This document shows positions 1 through 6,814 of a stretch of 64,000 nt of DNA, in pieces (position 1 is the stretch's first letter; every line of letters starts with the position of its first letter). The stretch lies in the NCBI GenBank assembly GCA_003243425.1, contig QFQP01000001.1, positions 62,001-126,000 on the forward strand, in the 5' to 3' direction. The position numbers and the translations under genes are program-made. The notes below the pieces were generated by a model. It was not told the DNA's origin and made no database searches. It saw only the letters and a program-made list of their open reading frames with translations. Source of the stretch: Archangium gephyra (GTDB lineage: Bacteria > Myxococcota > Myxococcia > Myxococcales > Myxococcaceae).

Positions 1-121
1 TCAGCGCGGCGAACGGCATCACGGTCAGCTTCTGCTTGGTGGCAGGCGCTTCAGCGGCGGCCCCCTGCGCGAAAGACGAGAGGGCGAGCAGCGCGGTCAG
101 CGAGACAAACAGGCGAGTCAT
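1..121 (-). CDS. Secreted protein, N-terminal fragment (runs off left edge)
   Basis: Only the first 40 codons lie in the window; the gene continues past base 1. ATG at 121-119 opens a classic signal peptide (MTRLFVSLTALLALSSFA, cleavage near AQG-AA) followed by an Ala-rich stretch and then KQKLTVMPFAAL. In myxobacteria a KLxVMPxAAL opening is often seen in secreted TolB/PEGA-type proteins, but too little is visible to assign a family. It is read in the same direction as the small Cys-rich gene at 202-504, 80 bases upstream of it, so the two may be co-transcribed. The signal peptide makes the reading frame convincing despite the short length. Confidence 0.7.
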   Translation of the reverse strand, partial: MTRLFVSLTALLALSSFAQGAAAEAPATKQKLTVMPFAAL

Positions 122-201
122 GACGCGGCGTCCTACTCAGGCCGCGCCGCTCCGTCGAGTGCCTGATCAGCCAATCGACTGGAGCTCCAACGAGTGGAAA
201 A

Positions 202-504
202 TCAGAGCTGGCCGTCGCACTCGGCGGGCGTGGCCGCGCCGCAGTTCGTCTTGAGCAGCGCGCGGGCACAGGCCGCTTTGCGTTCGGCGCGCGCACCGTC
301 GACGGAGCTCTCGCGGCTGGTCGCCTCGCACTGCTTGCTGACGGCTTCGCAGCGGGCCTTGCCGTCCTTCTTGCAGGCGTTGGCGTGGCACTGCGCGCCT
401 GCCCAGAGGTCACAGAGCCAGCGCTCGCTGTAGGTGTTCGGCCTGGTGCCGGCCGAGGTCGAAAGAATGAAAGCGGCAGCAGTCGCGAGGAACATGGGCC
501 GCAT
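202..504 (-). CDS. Small cysteine-rich secreted protein
   Basis: A 100-residue protein with an N-terminal hydrophobic signal (MRPMFLATAAAFILSTSA) and then a compact domain with eight cysteines in regularly spaced pairs (CDLW, CHANACKK, CEAVSKQCEA, CARALLKTNC, CDGQL). The pattern suggests a disulfide-bonded helical domain acting in the periplasm or outside the cell. I do not recognise the family and assign no function. The start is divergent from the cyclase gene, about 50 bases away, so both promoters must share that short space. Confidence 0.65.
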   Translation of the reverse strand: MRPMFLATAAAFILSTSAGTRPNTYSERWLCDLWAGAQCHANACKKDGKARCEAVSKQCEATSRESSVDGARAERKAACARALLKTNCGAATPAECDGQL

Positions 505-556
505 TGTAGCCGGATCATTGGCCGACTCATGTTTCCTGCTACTTTTCCGCGCCTAC

Positions 557-2149
557 ATGGACGCCGACATCACGTTCGAAGAGCTCAAGCTTCTCCGCAC
601 GGTGTCCCGCACGGTCGACGATCTTCTCGAAGAGTCGCTCAAGGTGCGGGACAGCCTGGAGCAGGCGTTCAATCGCTTGTTCCCACCGTTGATCAAGCTG
701 GTCGGCGCGAAGGGCGCGGTGGTGAACACCATCGACGAAGAGCTCGCGCAGGCGACCTACCACCACGGTGACTTCGGCGGCGTGTTCCCCGGAGCGCTCC
801 TCGAGAGTGGGCGCTGGGGCGTGCGCAAGCTCGACAACGGCGACACGCTGGTGGCGCAGGTGCTCGACCTCGTCGGTCACCCGGTCGGTTCGTTCGGCGT
901 GGTGTTCCCCGGAGACCGGACGCACGAGGCCGCGAAGCTGGGCCGGTTGCTCGAGACCATCGCCGAGCAGCTCGACACCGTGCTCGCCTCGGTGCAGACG
1001 GCGGCCGAAAAGCACCAGCTGCTCGTCACCATCAACCACGCCCTGGCCAACCGCGTCTTCGAGACGGGCATGGACCAGGCGGTGCGCGCGCTGTGCGATC
1101 GCGTGAAGGTGCCGGGCTTCCTGCTCATCTACCGGGACGCGGTCGACTCGGGCTCGTTGCATTACCGCAGCTACAAGTACGGCCAGCTCGAGCACTCGAG
1201 CAACGGCTCACGCGACCCGCACCTCGACGCGGCCATTCGCGCGCACGGCCAGTCGTTGATCATGCCGCACGACACGCGGCTCAAAGAGACGCTCGGCCGT
1301 CGGGCCGTCGAGACGGTGCTCATCAGCGGCGTCGCCGACTCTCACGCGCTCGGGAAGATCATGGTGTCGAGCGGCGGCGAAGGTTTCTCGGCCTACGCGA
1401 TGGACCTGCTGCGGCTGCTCGCCTCGACGCTCTCGCAGCGCCTCATCGACTACAATCGCGAGCGCATTCACCTCGCGCAGTTCTTCTCGGGCAGCACCAT
1501 CGACGAGCTCCTGCGCGACCCCGACTATGGCCGCCGCTACCTCGCGCCGCGCGCGGAAGAAGTCGGCATTCTCTTCGCCGACATCAACGGCTTCACCCGC
1601 ATCTGCGAGCAGGTGCTCGAGCGCCCCGAGCGCATCGGCAAGTTCGTCGACGACTGGTCCGAAGAGGCGGTGCGCATTCTTCATCGGCATGGCGGCGTGT
1701 TCGACAAGATGGTCGGTGACTGCGTCATCGGCCTGTGGGGCCCTCCGTTCTTCAAGGACTCGCCGGCTTCGCGCGCAGGGCACGCCCTCAAGGCGGCCAT
1801 CGAGATCCAGAAGTTCACCCGCGACACCATGAGCGCGCACCCGGAGATCAGCCGCCTGTCGGAGCTGTTGCAGATGCCGGGGCTCGGGGTCGCCATCGGC
1901 GTGAACCTGACGCCGAGCTTCTGCGGGCTGTTCGGCCCGAACCGGAACTACACGTCGTTCTCGACGGGCATGAACCAGACCGCGCGACTGCAGTCGCTGG
2001 GCAGCTTCCGCGAGACGCTCGTGATGCAGTCGGTGAAGGACGCTCTCGCGAAGGAAGACGAGTTCGCCGGCCTCAAGTTCGGCCCGCTGCAGGAGACGCC
2101 GGTGAAGAACGTCGCGCAGCCGCTGCGGTACTACAAGCTGCTCGACTGA
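557..2149 (+). CDS. Class III (IIIb-type) adenylyl cyclase with GAF-like sensory region
   Basis: About 530 residues. The N-terminal two thirds look like a cytoplasmic sensory region, with a probable GAF-like segment around residues 160-310. The C-terminal cyclase domain begins near residue 335. Visible catalytic elements are the metal-binding Asp of FADINGFTR, Lys and the second metal-binding Asp in FDKMVGDCVIGLW, and the transition-state Asn and Arg in TGMNQTARL. The base-recognition position that is Asp in class IIIa enzymes is Thr here (FSTGMN), which together with the Lys marks the IIIb ATP-specific type. Predicted role: synthesis of cAMP in response to an internal signal. The frame stays open upstream to 434, but ATG 557 is preferred because earlier starts would overlap the divergent Cys-rich gene. 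No transmembrane segment is evident. Confidence 0.85.
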   Translation: MDADITFEELKLLRTVSRTVDDLLEESLKVRDSLEQAFNRLFPPLIKLVGAKGAVVNTIDEELAQATYHHGDFGGVFPGALLESGRWGVRKLDNGDTLVAQVLDLVGHPVGSFGVVFPGDRTHEAAKLGRLLETIAEQLDTVLASVQTAAEKHQLLVTINHALANRVFETGMDQAVRALCDRVKVPGFLLIYRDAVDSGSLHYRSYKYGQLEHSSNGSRDPHLDAAIRAHGQSLIMPHDTRLKETLGRRAVETVLISGVADSHALGKIMVSSGGEGFSAYAMDLLRLLASTLSQRLIDYNRERIHLAQFFSGSTIDELLRDPDYGRRYLAPRAEEVGILFADINGFTRICEQVLERPERIGKFVDDWSEEAVRILHRHGGVFDKMVGDCVIGLWGPPFFKDSPASRAGHALKAAIEIQKFTRDTMSAHPEISRLSELLQMPGLGVAIGVNLTPSFCGLFGPNRNYTSFSTGMNQTARLQSLGSFRETLVMQSVKDALAKEDEFAGLKFGPLQETPVKNVAQPLRYYKLLD

Positions 2150-2473
2150 TCAGACCCAGCCGGTCGTGGCGCGAATGATGAGCCCGAACGTCACGCTGGT
2201 GGCGTTCGCGGCGAGGCTCCACAGAAACGCGCTGCGCTTCGGCATACCGTTGACGTGCAGCCACACGCTCTCGGCGCTGACGGCGAAGGTCTCGGCGAGC
2301 GCCACCATCACCCAGTAGGGAAACGGCAACAGCGGGAAGACGAACCACACGATGGGGTGCGTCATCGCCGAGGCGAAGAAGGCGACGCGAACACTGCGCG
2401 TCGCGAACCAGTAGATCGGCAGCTCGAAGAGTTGGGTGACGAAGAACGCCTTGGCCCACGGCAGCAGCGCCAT
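2150..2473 (-). CDS. Small polytopic membrane protein (last gene of four-gene cassette)
   Basis: A 107-residue hydrophobic protein with about three to four membrane spans: around residues 7-28, 33-60 (containing THPIVWFVFPLLPFPYW), 60-75 and a final one near 85-103. Between the third and fourth is a short polar loop (HVNGMPKRS). No known family is recognised. The ATG (2473-2471) shares its A with the TGA of the upstream membrane protein (TGATG), so translation is almost certainly coupled and the two membrane proteins are made together. It probably works with the 333-residue protein encoded just upstream. Confidence 0.75.
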   Translation of the reverse strand: MALLPWAKAFFVTQLFELPIYWFATRSVRVAFFASAMTHPIVWFVFPLLPFPYWVMVALAETFAVSAESVWLHVNGMPKRSAFLWSLAANATSVTFGLIIRATTGWV

Positions 2474-3474
2474 CAGCACGGAACGGGACGCCTGCCTTCC
2501 ACGAGGAACCACGCGGCGACGGCGAGCTCGAGGTAGCCGTGAAACGCCGCGAGCCGCAGGTAGCCGTACCGCGCGCCCGACAAGTCGACGACGCCCCACA
2601 CGGCGATGAAGATGGCGAGCACGCCGCAGAACGCGAGCGCCGGAACGCCGAAGTCGCGCACCAACGCGTTCCACGATTCACGAAAGGGTCGAGGCGCAGG
2701 GCGGGCACGTGCGTCTTCAGGCACGAGGCGCAGCCACACCGCGTAGTGAAGCGACTGCAGGAACGCGAAGGTCAACACGAGGCGCAGCGCGAGCGTCGGC
2801 GACAGGCCCGGCGCGTTGGCGCTGACGAACTCCCCGAAGCTGGTGCGAGCGCGTGGCGCGTTCCACGCTTCGAAGAACGTGAGCACCGGCTCGGCGCCGC
2901 CGAGCATCAGGAACGCGAGTGCGGCCATGGTGAGCACGGGAATGAACCAGTGCCGACGTGACCGCGGCTGCCACGCCCACCACCAGGCCAGCGCGATGAC
3001 GTTGTGGAGGTGAAGAAACGCGAGAAGAAACGGCGTCTCCCAGCGCAGTGCGACGAGGGTGAGCGCCGCCCAGACGGCAAGCGCGACGAGCTTTCGTTTC
3101 ACCGTCGCGTTGGCCGTGAGCACCAGTGGAACCACGGAGAGCAGGCCGATGAACGGCGGCGCGCCGAAGCCGAGCGCGACGAGCGGGAGGGCCGCGAGCC
3201 ACACGAGCCCGCCGCGCTTGTGCAGCCCGGGCTGAATCACGAGGTAGCGCGCGTCGGCCACCAGATGCGGCACGCCCAGCAACACCGGACCCAGCGCGAG
3301 CAGCCACAGGGGCGCGACGACGGTGAGCGCGAGCGAGGTGATGATGGAGAACACCGCCATCCACTGCACGCGGCGTTCACGGTCTGCGTACAACGAGCCG
3401 AACCACGGCTCTGCCATTCGAAGCAGCGCGGCGCGGGCGCGATCGATGCGCCAGGTGTCGGCCGTCGAGTTCAC
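2473..3474 (-). CDS. Polytopic membrane protein with conserved-looking membrane histidines (Brp/Blh-like layout)
   Basis: A 333-residue inner-membrane protein with roughly eight hydrophobic segments. Histidines sit in or next to membrane helices in four places: GVPHLVAD (about residue 70), FLHLHNVIALAWWW (about 155), LQSLHYAVWLRLVPED (about 245) and AAFHGYLELA (about 310). This spacing of a GxPHxxxD motif and later membrane histidines recalls the Brp/Blh carotene dioxygenase family, which binds iron through such residues. That is a resemblance in layout only and I do not claim homology. The start is GTG at 3474, overlapping the upstream stop as GTGA. The longer open frame to 3831 overlaps a better-supported gene and is not used. 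Confidence 0.75.
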   Translation of the reverse strand: MNSTADTWRIDRARAALLRMAEPWFGSLYADRERRVQWMAVFSIITSLALTVVAPLWLLALGPVLLGVPHLVADARYLVIQPGLHKRGGLVWLAALPLVALGFGAPPFIGLLSVVPLVLTANATVKRKLVALAVWAALTLVALRWETPFLLAFLHLHNVIALAWWWAWQPRSRRHWFIPVLTMAALAFLMLGGAEPVLTFFEAWNAPRARTSFGEFVSANAPGLSPTLALRLVLTFAFLQSLHYAVWLRLVPEDARARPAPRPFRESWNALVRDFGVPALAFCGVLAIFIAVWGVVDLSGARYGYLRLAAFHGYLELAVAAWFLVEGRRPVPC

Positions 3475-3800
3475 GCCGGTTGTGGAGCGCGACGCGAACG
3501 AAGCGCGAAGATGAGCGCGATGAACGCCATGCCCAGGCCGAGCCACGCGGTGGTCACCTTCGAGGTGGCCTTGCCCGTCGCCTGGCAGCTCAACATCTTC
3601 ACCTGGCGGTACGTGGGCGGAACGCCGCTGCTGTAGTCGGGGCGCGTCACCGAAACTTCGACGCACGTGCCGGCGCCACCTTCGGGCGTGGTGCAGGCGG
3701 CGCCCGCAGAGCGACCGCGGCAGTTGGCGACGTCTTCGGTGATGACGTCGGCGAAGGAGGGCAGGGCGAAGAGCGAGAAGATGAGGGCGAGCGTCTTCAC
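3471..3800 (-). CDS. Cys-rich secreted protein with C-terminal membrane tail, paralogue B
   Basis: A 109-residue protein: signal peptide (GTG start, KTLALIFSLFALPSFA), a Cys-containing domain, then a hydrophobic segment (LGLGMAFIALIFALRSRR) with a basic end. The middle domain matches the neighbouring upstream gene residue by residue: DVxxC, G-SAG-AC, GTC, DYSSGVPP and a final Cys. Unlike that paralogue the tail has no Cys in front of the hydrophobic stretch, so it may stay as a plain membrane anchor rather than being processed. A strong Shine-Dalgarno (GGAGGAA) precedes the GTG, which overlaps the upstream TGA (GTGA). Function unknown. Confidence 0.75.
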   Translation of the reverse strand: MKTLALIFSLFALPSFADVITEDVANCRGRSAGAACTTPEGGAGTCVEVSVTRPDYSSGVPPTYRQVKMLSCQATGKATSKVTTAWLGLGMAFIALIFALRSRRAPQPA

Positions 3801-4138
3801 GCGTTCCTCCGACGAAGCGCGAGCAACGCACCGAGCGCGAGCAGCGCTTCGCCTGGCAGCGCAGCGCACGACGACTTCTTCTCTTCAGGTGGCTTCGGCG
3901 CGGGCGCGGCTGCTTTCAGCTCGCACTTCATGCAGTCGTATTCGACCGCCTTCGGAGGAACGCCTTCGCTGTAGTCGAGCTTTCCGCACTTCGAGCTCGC
4001 GCACGTACCGTCACTGCCGTCGTCGCGCTTGCACGCCTCGCCTGCCGATTTTCCGCTGCAACCACTCACGTCAGCCGGAGGCACGTCGGCCCACGCTGCA
4101 CCACACGCCAGACACAGCACCACGAGGAGTCGTCTCAT
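3797..4138 (-). CDS. Cys-rich secreted protein with MYXO-CTERM-like tail, paralogue A
   Basis: A 113-residue protein and the first gene of the cassette. It has a signal peptide (MRRLLVVLCLACGAAWA), a domain with six cysteines (CSGKSAGEAC, GTC, SSKCGK, YDCMKC) holding the DYSEGVPP motif, a Pro/Lys linker and a C-terminal SSCAALPGEALLALGALLALRRR. That ending fits the MYXO-CTERM sorting signal, whose members are processed at the Cys and displayed on the myxobacterial surface. The domain is clearly paralogous to the next gene. ATG 4138 was chosen over an in-frame ATG nine codons earlier because it places the signal peptide correctly; it lies only 25 bases from the divergent lipoprotein gene at 4164. 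Confidence 0.8.
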   Translation of the reverse strand: MRRLLVVLCLACGAAWADVPPADVSGCSGKSAGEACKRDDGSDGTCASSKCGKLDYSEGVPPKAVEYDCMKCELKAAAPAPKPPEEKKSSCAALPGEALLALGALLALRRRNA

Positions 4139-4163
4139 GCCGTGCAGGGTACAGTCCGCGGCC

Positions 4164-5090
4164 ATGTTTCGTCATTCGTGGTTCGTGCTGCTGCTGACTG
4201 CGTGCAACTTCGGTCCAGCGCCCGAACCGACGGCGCCCGTGCAGACGTATTGCGGTGTCGCGCAGTGGGACCGCTCGTTGCTGCTCGCGGAGGTCGGCGC
4301 GTTCACCGACAGGCCGCGCCTGGGTGAAACATGTCTTCGGGTGACGCCGCAGAACGGCACCATCGAGCTCGTCGACCTCGCGCCGGACCTCGCGACCACC
4401 GCGCGCACGTTCTGCCGAATGCGCGGCACGCTCGACGGTTCGACGGCGACGATCTCCGGCGGCGAGTGCAGCTCCGTGAACGCACTTCGAGGTAGCCGCT
4501 TGTTCGACCTCACCGGCACGTTCCCCTTCATCGAAGGCCAGCCGCTCAGCATTTCGCTCAGCGGGAAGGTCGAAGAGGTCGGCTCGGTCCGGCAACTGGT
4601 CAACGGCGTGTTCGTCGAACGCGACGGCTTTCCGCAGGCCATCACCGGAACCGTGACGCTTCGCTACGAGCTCCAGTTCGCGCTGCAAGACGCGCCGTCA
4701 CTGGGCGACGCGGGCCTCGCTGCGCCGGACTGCCCTGCCTCGCTCGACGGCTGCTGGCGCACCACGCTCGCGCCGACCATCGTGGTGAACGCGGGAGAAG
4801 CCGAATGTCAGGCGCTGGCGGCGCCGTTGACGGTCGACGTGAAGACCACCCGTTCGAGCATCGAGACGACGGCGAGGTGGGACGCGGTCACGCGCGTCGA
4901 GCGCTGCAGTCTCGTGGCCGACGAAGGTACGGCGGTGACGCCCGCGACGTTCAATTCCTACGAGGTCGACTTCAGCGACGGCGGCGTGCCTTCGATTCGC
5001 GCGTGGATGATTCGCGACGTGAACCGCGGCGGTTTTCCCGTGCGCTGCGAGCTGGTGTTCACCGGCGCGGAGCCCGCAGCCTGCCAGTGA
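4164..5090 (+). CDS. Lipoprotein of unknown function
   Basis: A 308-residue protein starting with a short lipoprotein signal (MFRHSWFVLLLTAC, lipobox LTAC with Cys at residue 14). The mature part is beta-rich and has cysteines throughout (GECSS, PDCPASLDGCW, GEAECQ, VERCS, VRCELV, ACQ), suggesting disulfide-stabilised extracytoplasmic domains. Two segments (about residues 20-190 and 195-308) look like similar halves, each ending in a strand-rich region, but I would not insist on a duplication. No family recognised. The ATG at 4164 is chosen over upstream alternatives because it directly starts the lipobox. It ends two bases from the convergent gene at 5092. Confidence 0.7.
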   Translation: MFRHSWFVLLLTACNFGPAPEPTAPVQTYCGVAQWDRSLLLAEVGAFTDRPRLGETCLRVTPQNGTIELVDLAPDLATTARTFCRMRGTLDGSTATISGGECSSVNALRGSRLFDLTGTFPFIEGQPLSISLSGKVEEVGSVRQLVNGVFVERDGFPQAITGTVTLRYELQFALQDAPSLGDAGLAAPDCPASLDGCWRTTLAPTIVVNAGEAECQALAAPLTVDVKTTRSSIETTARWDAVTRVERCSLVADEGTAVTPATFNSYEVDFSDGGVPSIRAWMIRDVNRGGFPVRCELVFTGAEPAACQ

Positions 5091-5091
5091 G

Positions 5092-5454
5092 TCACGCTTC
5101 GAGTGACGGCTGCGAGTACTTCCGGGAGAAGTGGATCCAATCGCGCGCGTCGATTTCCACGAACCACTCGATGTTGGGAATGAACGTGTAGCGGGCCGAG
5201 GTGAATTGCTCGAGCAGCTCGGCCGCTTCCATCGGTGAGAGCTTCGGGCCCTTGAAGCTCACGCGCAGATACGTCTCGAGCGTGGGCGTCACGTCGACCG
5301 AGGCGCAGACCTGAACGCTGCCGACGCGGCAGATGTTGTCGACGTTCACGCGCCTGGCGTGCGTGGCCCAACGGTGGGGATCAACGGCGCGATGGAGCAG
5401 TGCTTCTCCGGCTTCGCTCATCGACTTGTGCTTCGGTACCGAAGCTCGCTGCAT
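5092..5454 (-). CDS. Small conserved-looking soluble protein
   Basis: A 120-residue protein without signal peptide or membrane segment. The sequence has an alternating strand/helix character (QVCASVDVTPTLETYLRVSF, then SPMEAAELLEQF and a Trp-rich end) but no motif I can name. The ATG at 5454 is supported by a GGGAGG Shine-Dalgarno seven to eight bases upstream; an in-frame ATG at 5421 is the alternative. It lies downstream of proB in the same direction, about 90 bases away, so it may be read through from that operon. Confidence 0.6.
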   Translation of the reverse strand: MQRASVPKHKSMSEAGEALLHRAVDPHRWATHARRVNVDNICRVGSVQVCASVDVTPTLETYLRVSFKGPKLSPMEAAELLEQFTSARYTFIPNIEWFVEIDARDWIHFSRKYSQPSLEA

Positions 5455-5547
5455 CGGGTCGGCCCTCCCGCGAGATGGAGGAACGAAACCGCAGCGCGCG
5501 TGAATGAAACAAGGTGGGGCCCGGCTTGACGTGGTCGATTTCGACGT

Positions 5548-6663
5548 TCAAAGCATCGCGAGGTCGTCGCGGTGTATCGCTTCGTCGAGGCCGCGGTAGC
5601 CGAGCGTCGCTTCGATCTGCGAAGTGCGTTTGCCGGCGAGCTTTCGCAATTCATCGGCGCCGTACGCCACGAGCCCGCGTGCGAAGACGTCACCCGCTTC
5701 GTCGGACAGGTCGACCGGGTCACCGTGCGAGAAGTTGCCCTTCACGTCGCGAATGCCGCTCGGGAGCAGCGACTTCTTCTTGTCGGTGAGCGCGCTGCGA
5801 GCGCCGGCGTCGACCACGATGGTGCCCTTCGCCTTCAACGCATGCGCGATCCACGCCGTGCGCGCGTCGCGACGGCCGATCTGCCTGGTGAACAACGTGC
5901 CTTCGTGTTCGCCCGCGACGACGCGCGTGAGCGTTCCCGGTTTCTGGCCGGCGGCGATGACGCAGGTGACGCCCAGCTCGGTCACGCGTTGTGCGGCGCG
6001 CAGCTTGGTCGCCATGCCGCCGGTGCCGACGCTCGAGCCGCTGCCGCCGGCGGAAGCCAGCATCGCGCGGGTCACGCCTTCCACGGTGGAGATCAACGTC
6101 GCGGCAGGGTTGGTGCGCGGGTCGGAATCGTAGAGACCGTCGACGTCGCTCAAGATGATGAGCGCATCGGCGTTGACGAGCCCGGCGACGAGACCCGCGA
6201 GCGTGTCGTTGTCGCCGAACTTGATCTCGTCGACCGACACGGTGTCGTTCTCGTTGATCACCGGCACCACGCCGTCGCTGATCAAACGTTCGAGCGCATG
6301 ACGCGCGTTCAAGTACCGCCGGCGGTCCTGAACGTCGGAGTGCGTGAGCAACACCTGCGCGACCAACGTCGGGTCCAGCGCTTCTTCCCACGCGCGCATC
6401 AGGCGGCTCTGGCCGACCGCCGCGCAGGCCTGCTTGCCGGGGATGTCTTTGGGCTTCGCGGCCAGCTTCAGTCGCTCGACACCGAGCGCGATGGCGCCGG
6501 ACGACACGATGACCAGTTCGCGGTCTCTGGCGATTTCGAGCAGCTCCGACGCGAGGCGTTCGAAGTGCGGGCGATGAAAACGGCCCGTGGTGTTGGTGAG
6601 CGCGTTGGTGCCGATCTTGACGACGACGCGACGCGCCTGGCTCAGCAGCTTCCGGTGGGACAC
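5548..6663 (-). CDS. proB: Glutamate 5-kinase
   Basis: Catalyses ATP-dependent phosphorylation of L-glutamate to gamma-glutamyl phosphate, the first committed step of proline synthesis, in the cytoplasm. The 371 residues match the usual ProB length: an amino-acid kinase domain (VVVKIGTNAL at the start, IVSSGAIALG, PVINENDTVS, FGDNDTLAGLVA, LSDVDGLYDSDP, GTGGMATKL) and a C-terminal PUA domain from about residue 275 (GTIVVDAGARSAL through GLVAYGADELRKLAG). The start is GTG (6663-6661). It follows a tiny ORF and a prepilin peptidase with 7 bases between, so the three probably form one transcript. I see no proA in the window. Confidence 0.97.
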   Translation of the reverse strand: MSHRKLLSQARRVVVKIGTNALTNTTGRFHRPHFERLASELLEIARDRELVIVSSGAIALGVERLKLAAKPKDIPGKQACAAVGQSRLMRAWEEALDPTLVAQVLLTHSDVQDRRRYLNARHALERLISDGVVPVINENDTVSVDEIKFGDNDTLAGLVAGLVNADALIILSDVDGLYDSDPRTNPAATLISTVEGVTRAMLASAGGSGSSVGTGGMATKLRAAQRVTELGVTCVIAAGQKPGTLTRVVAGEHEGTLFTRQIGRRDARTAWIAHALKAKGTIVVDAGARSALTDKKKSLLPSGIRDVKGNFSHGDPVDLSDEAGDVFARGLVAYGADELRKLAGKRTSQIEATLGYRGLDEAIHRDDLAML

Positions 6664-6670
6664 GCGCGCG

Positions 6671-6814
6671 TTATGCCACGTCGGTGTCGTCGTAGATGGC
6701 CGAGACCGGAATCGCCGCCCGGCGGTAGATCTCGACGAGTCGACGGTCGCCGGTACTCGTGGCGTTCCTGCGAGCGCTCCGCTGGCCGCGAGGTATCGCT
6801 CGACGCCAGGTCAC
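6671..6814 (-). CDS. Tiny basic protein (47 residues) coupled to the prepilin peptidase gene
   Basis: A 48-codon ORF filling the gap between the prepilin peptidase and proB. GTG at 6814-6812 overlaps the upstream TGA as GTGA, the same coupling used elsewhere in the window, and TAA lies 7 bases before proB. The product begins MTWRRAIPRGQRSARRNATS, strongly basic, and ends with a plausible folded piece (DRRLVEIYRRAAIPVSAIYD) and an acidic tail. I recognise no family. The support is position, coupling and the fact that it leaves no gap in the operon. It could still be untranslated spacer. Confidence 0.45.
   Translation of the reverse strand: MTWRRAIPRGQRSARRNATSTGDRRLVEIYRRAAIPVSAIYDDTDVA

Noticed and set aside
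2473..3474. Naming the membrane protein as a Brp/Blh carotene dioxygenase
   Set aside because: Only the spacing of histidines is similar; no sequence match can be shown without a search, and no carotenoid gene is nearby.
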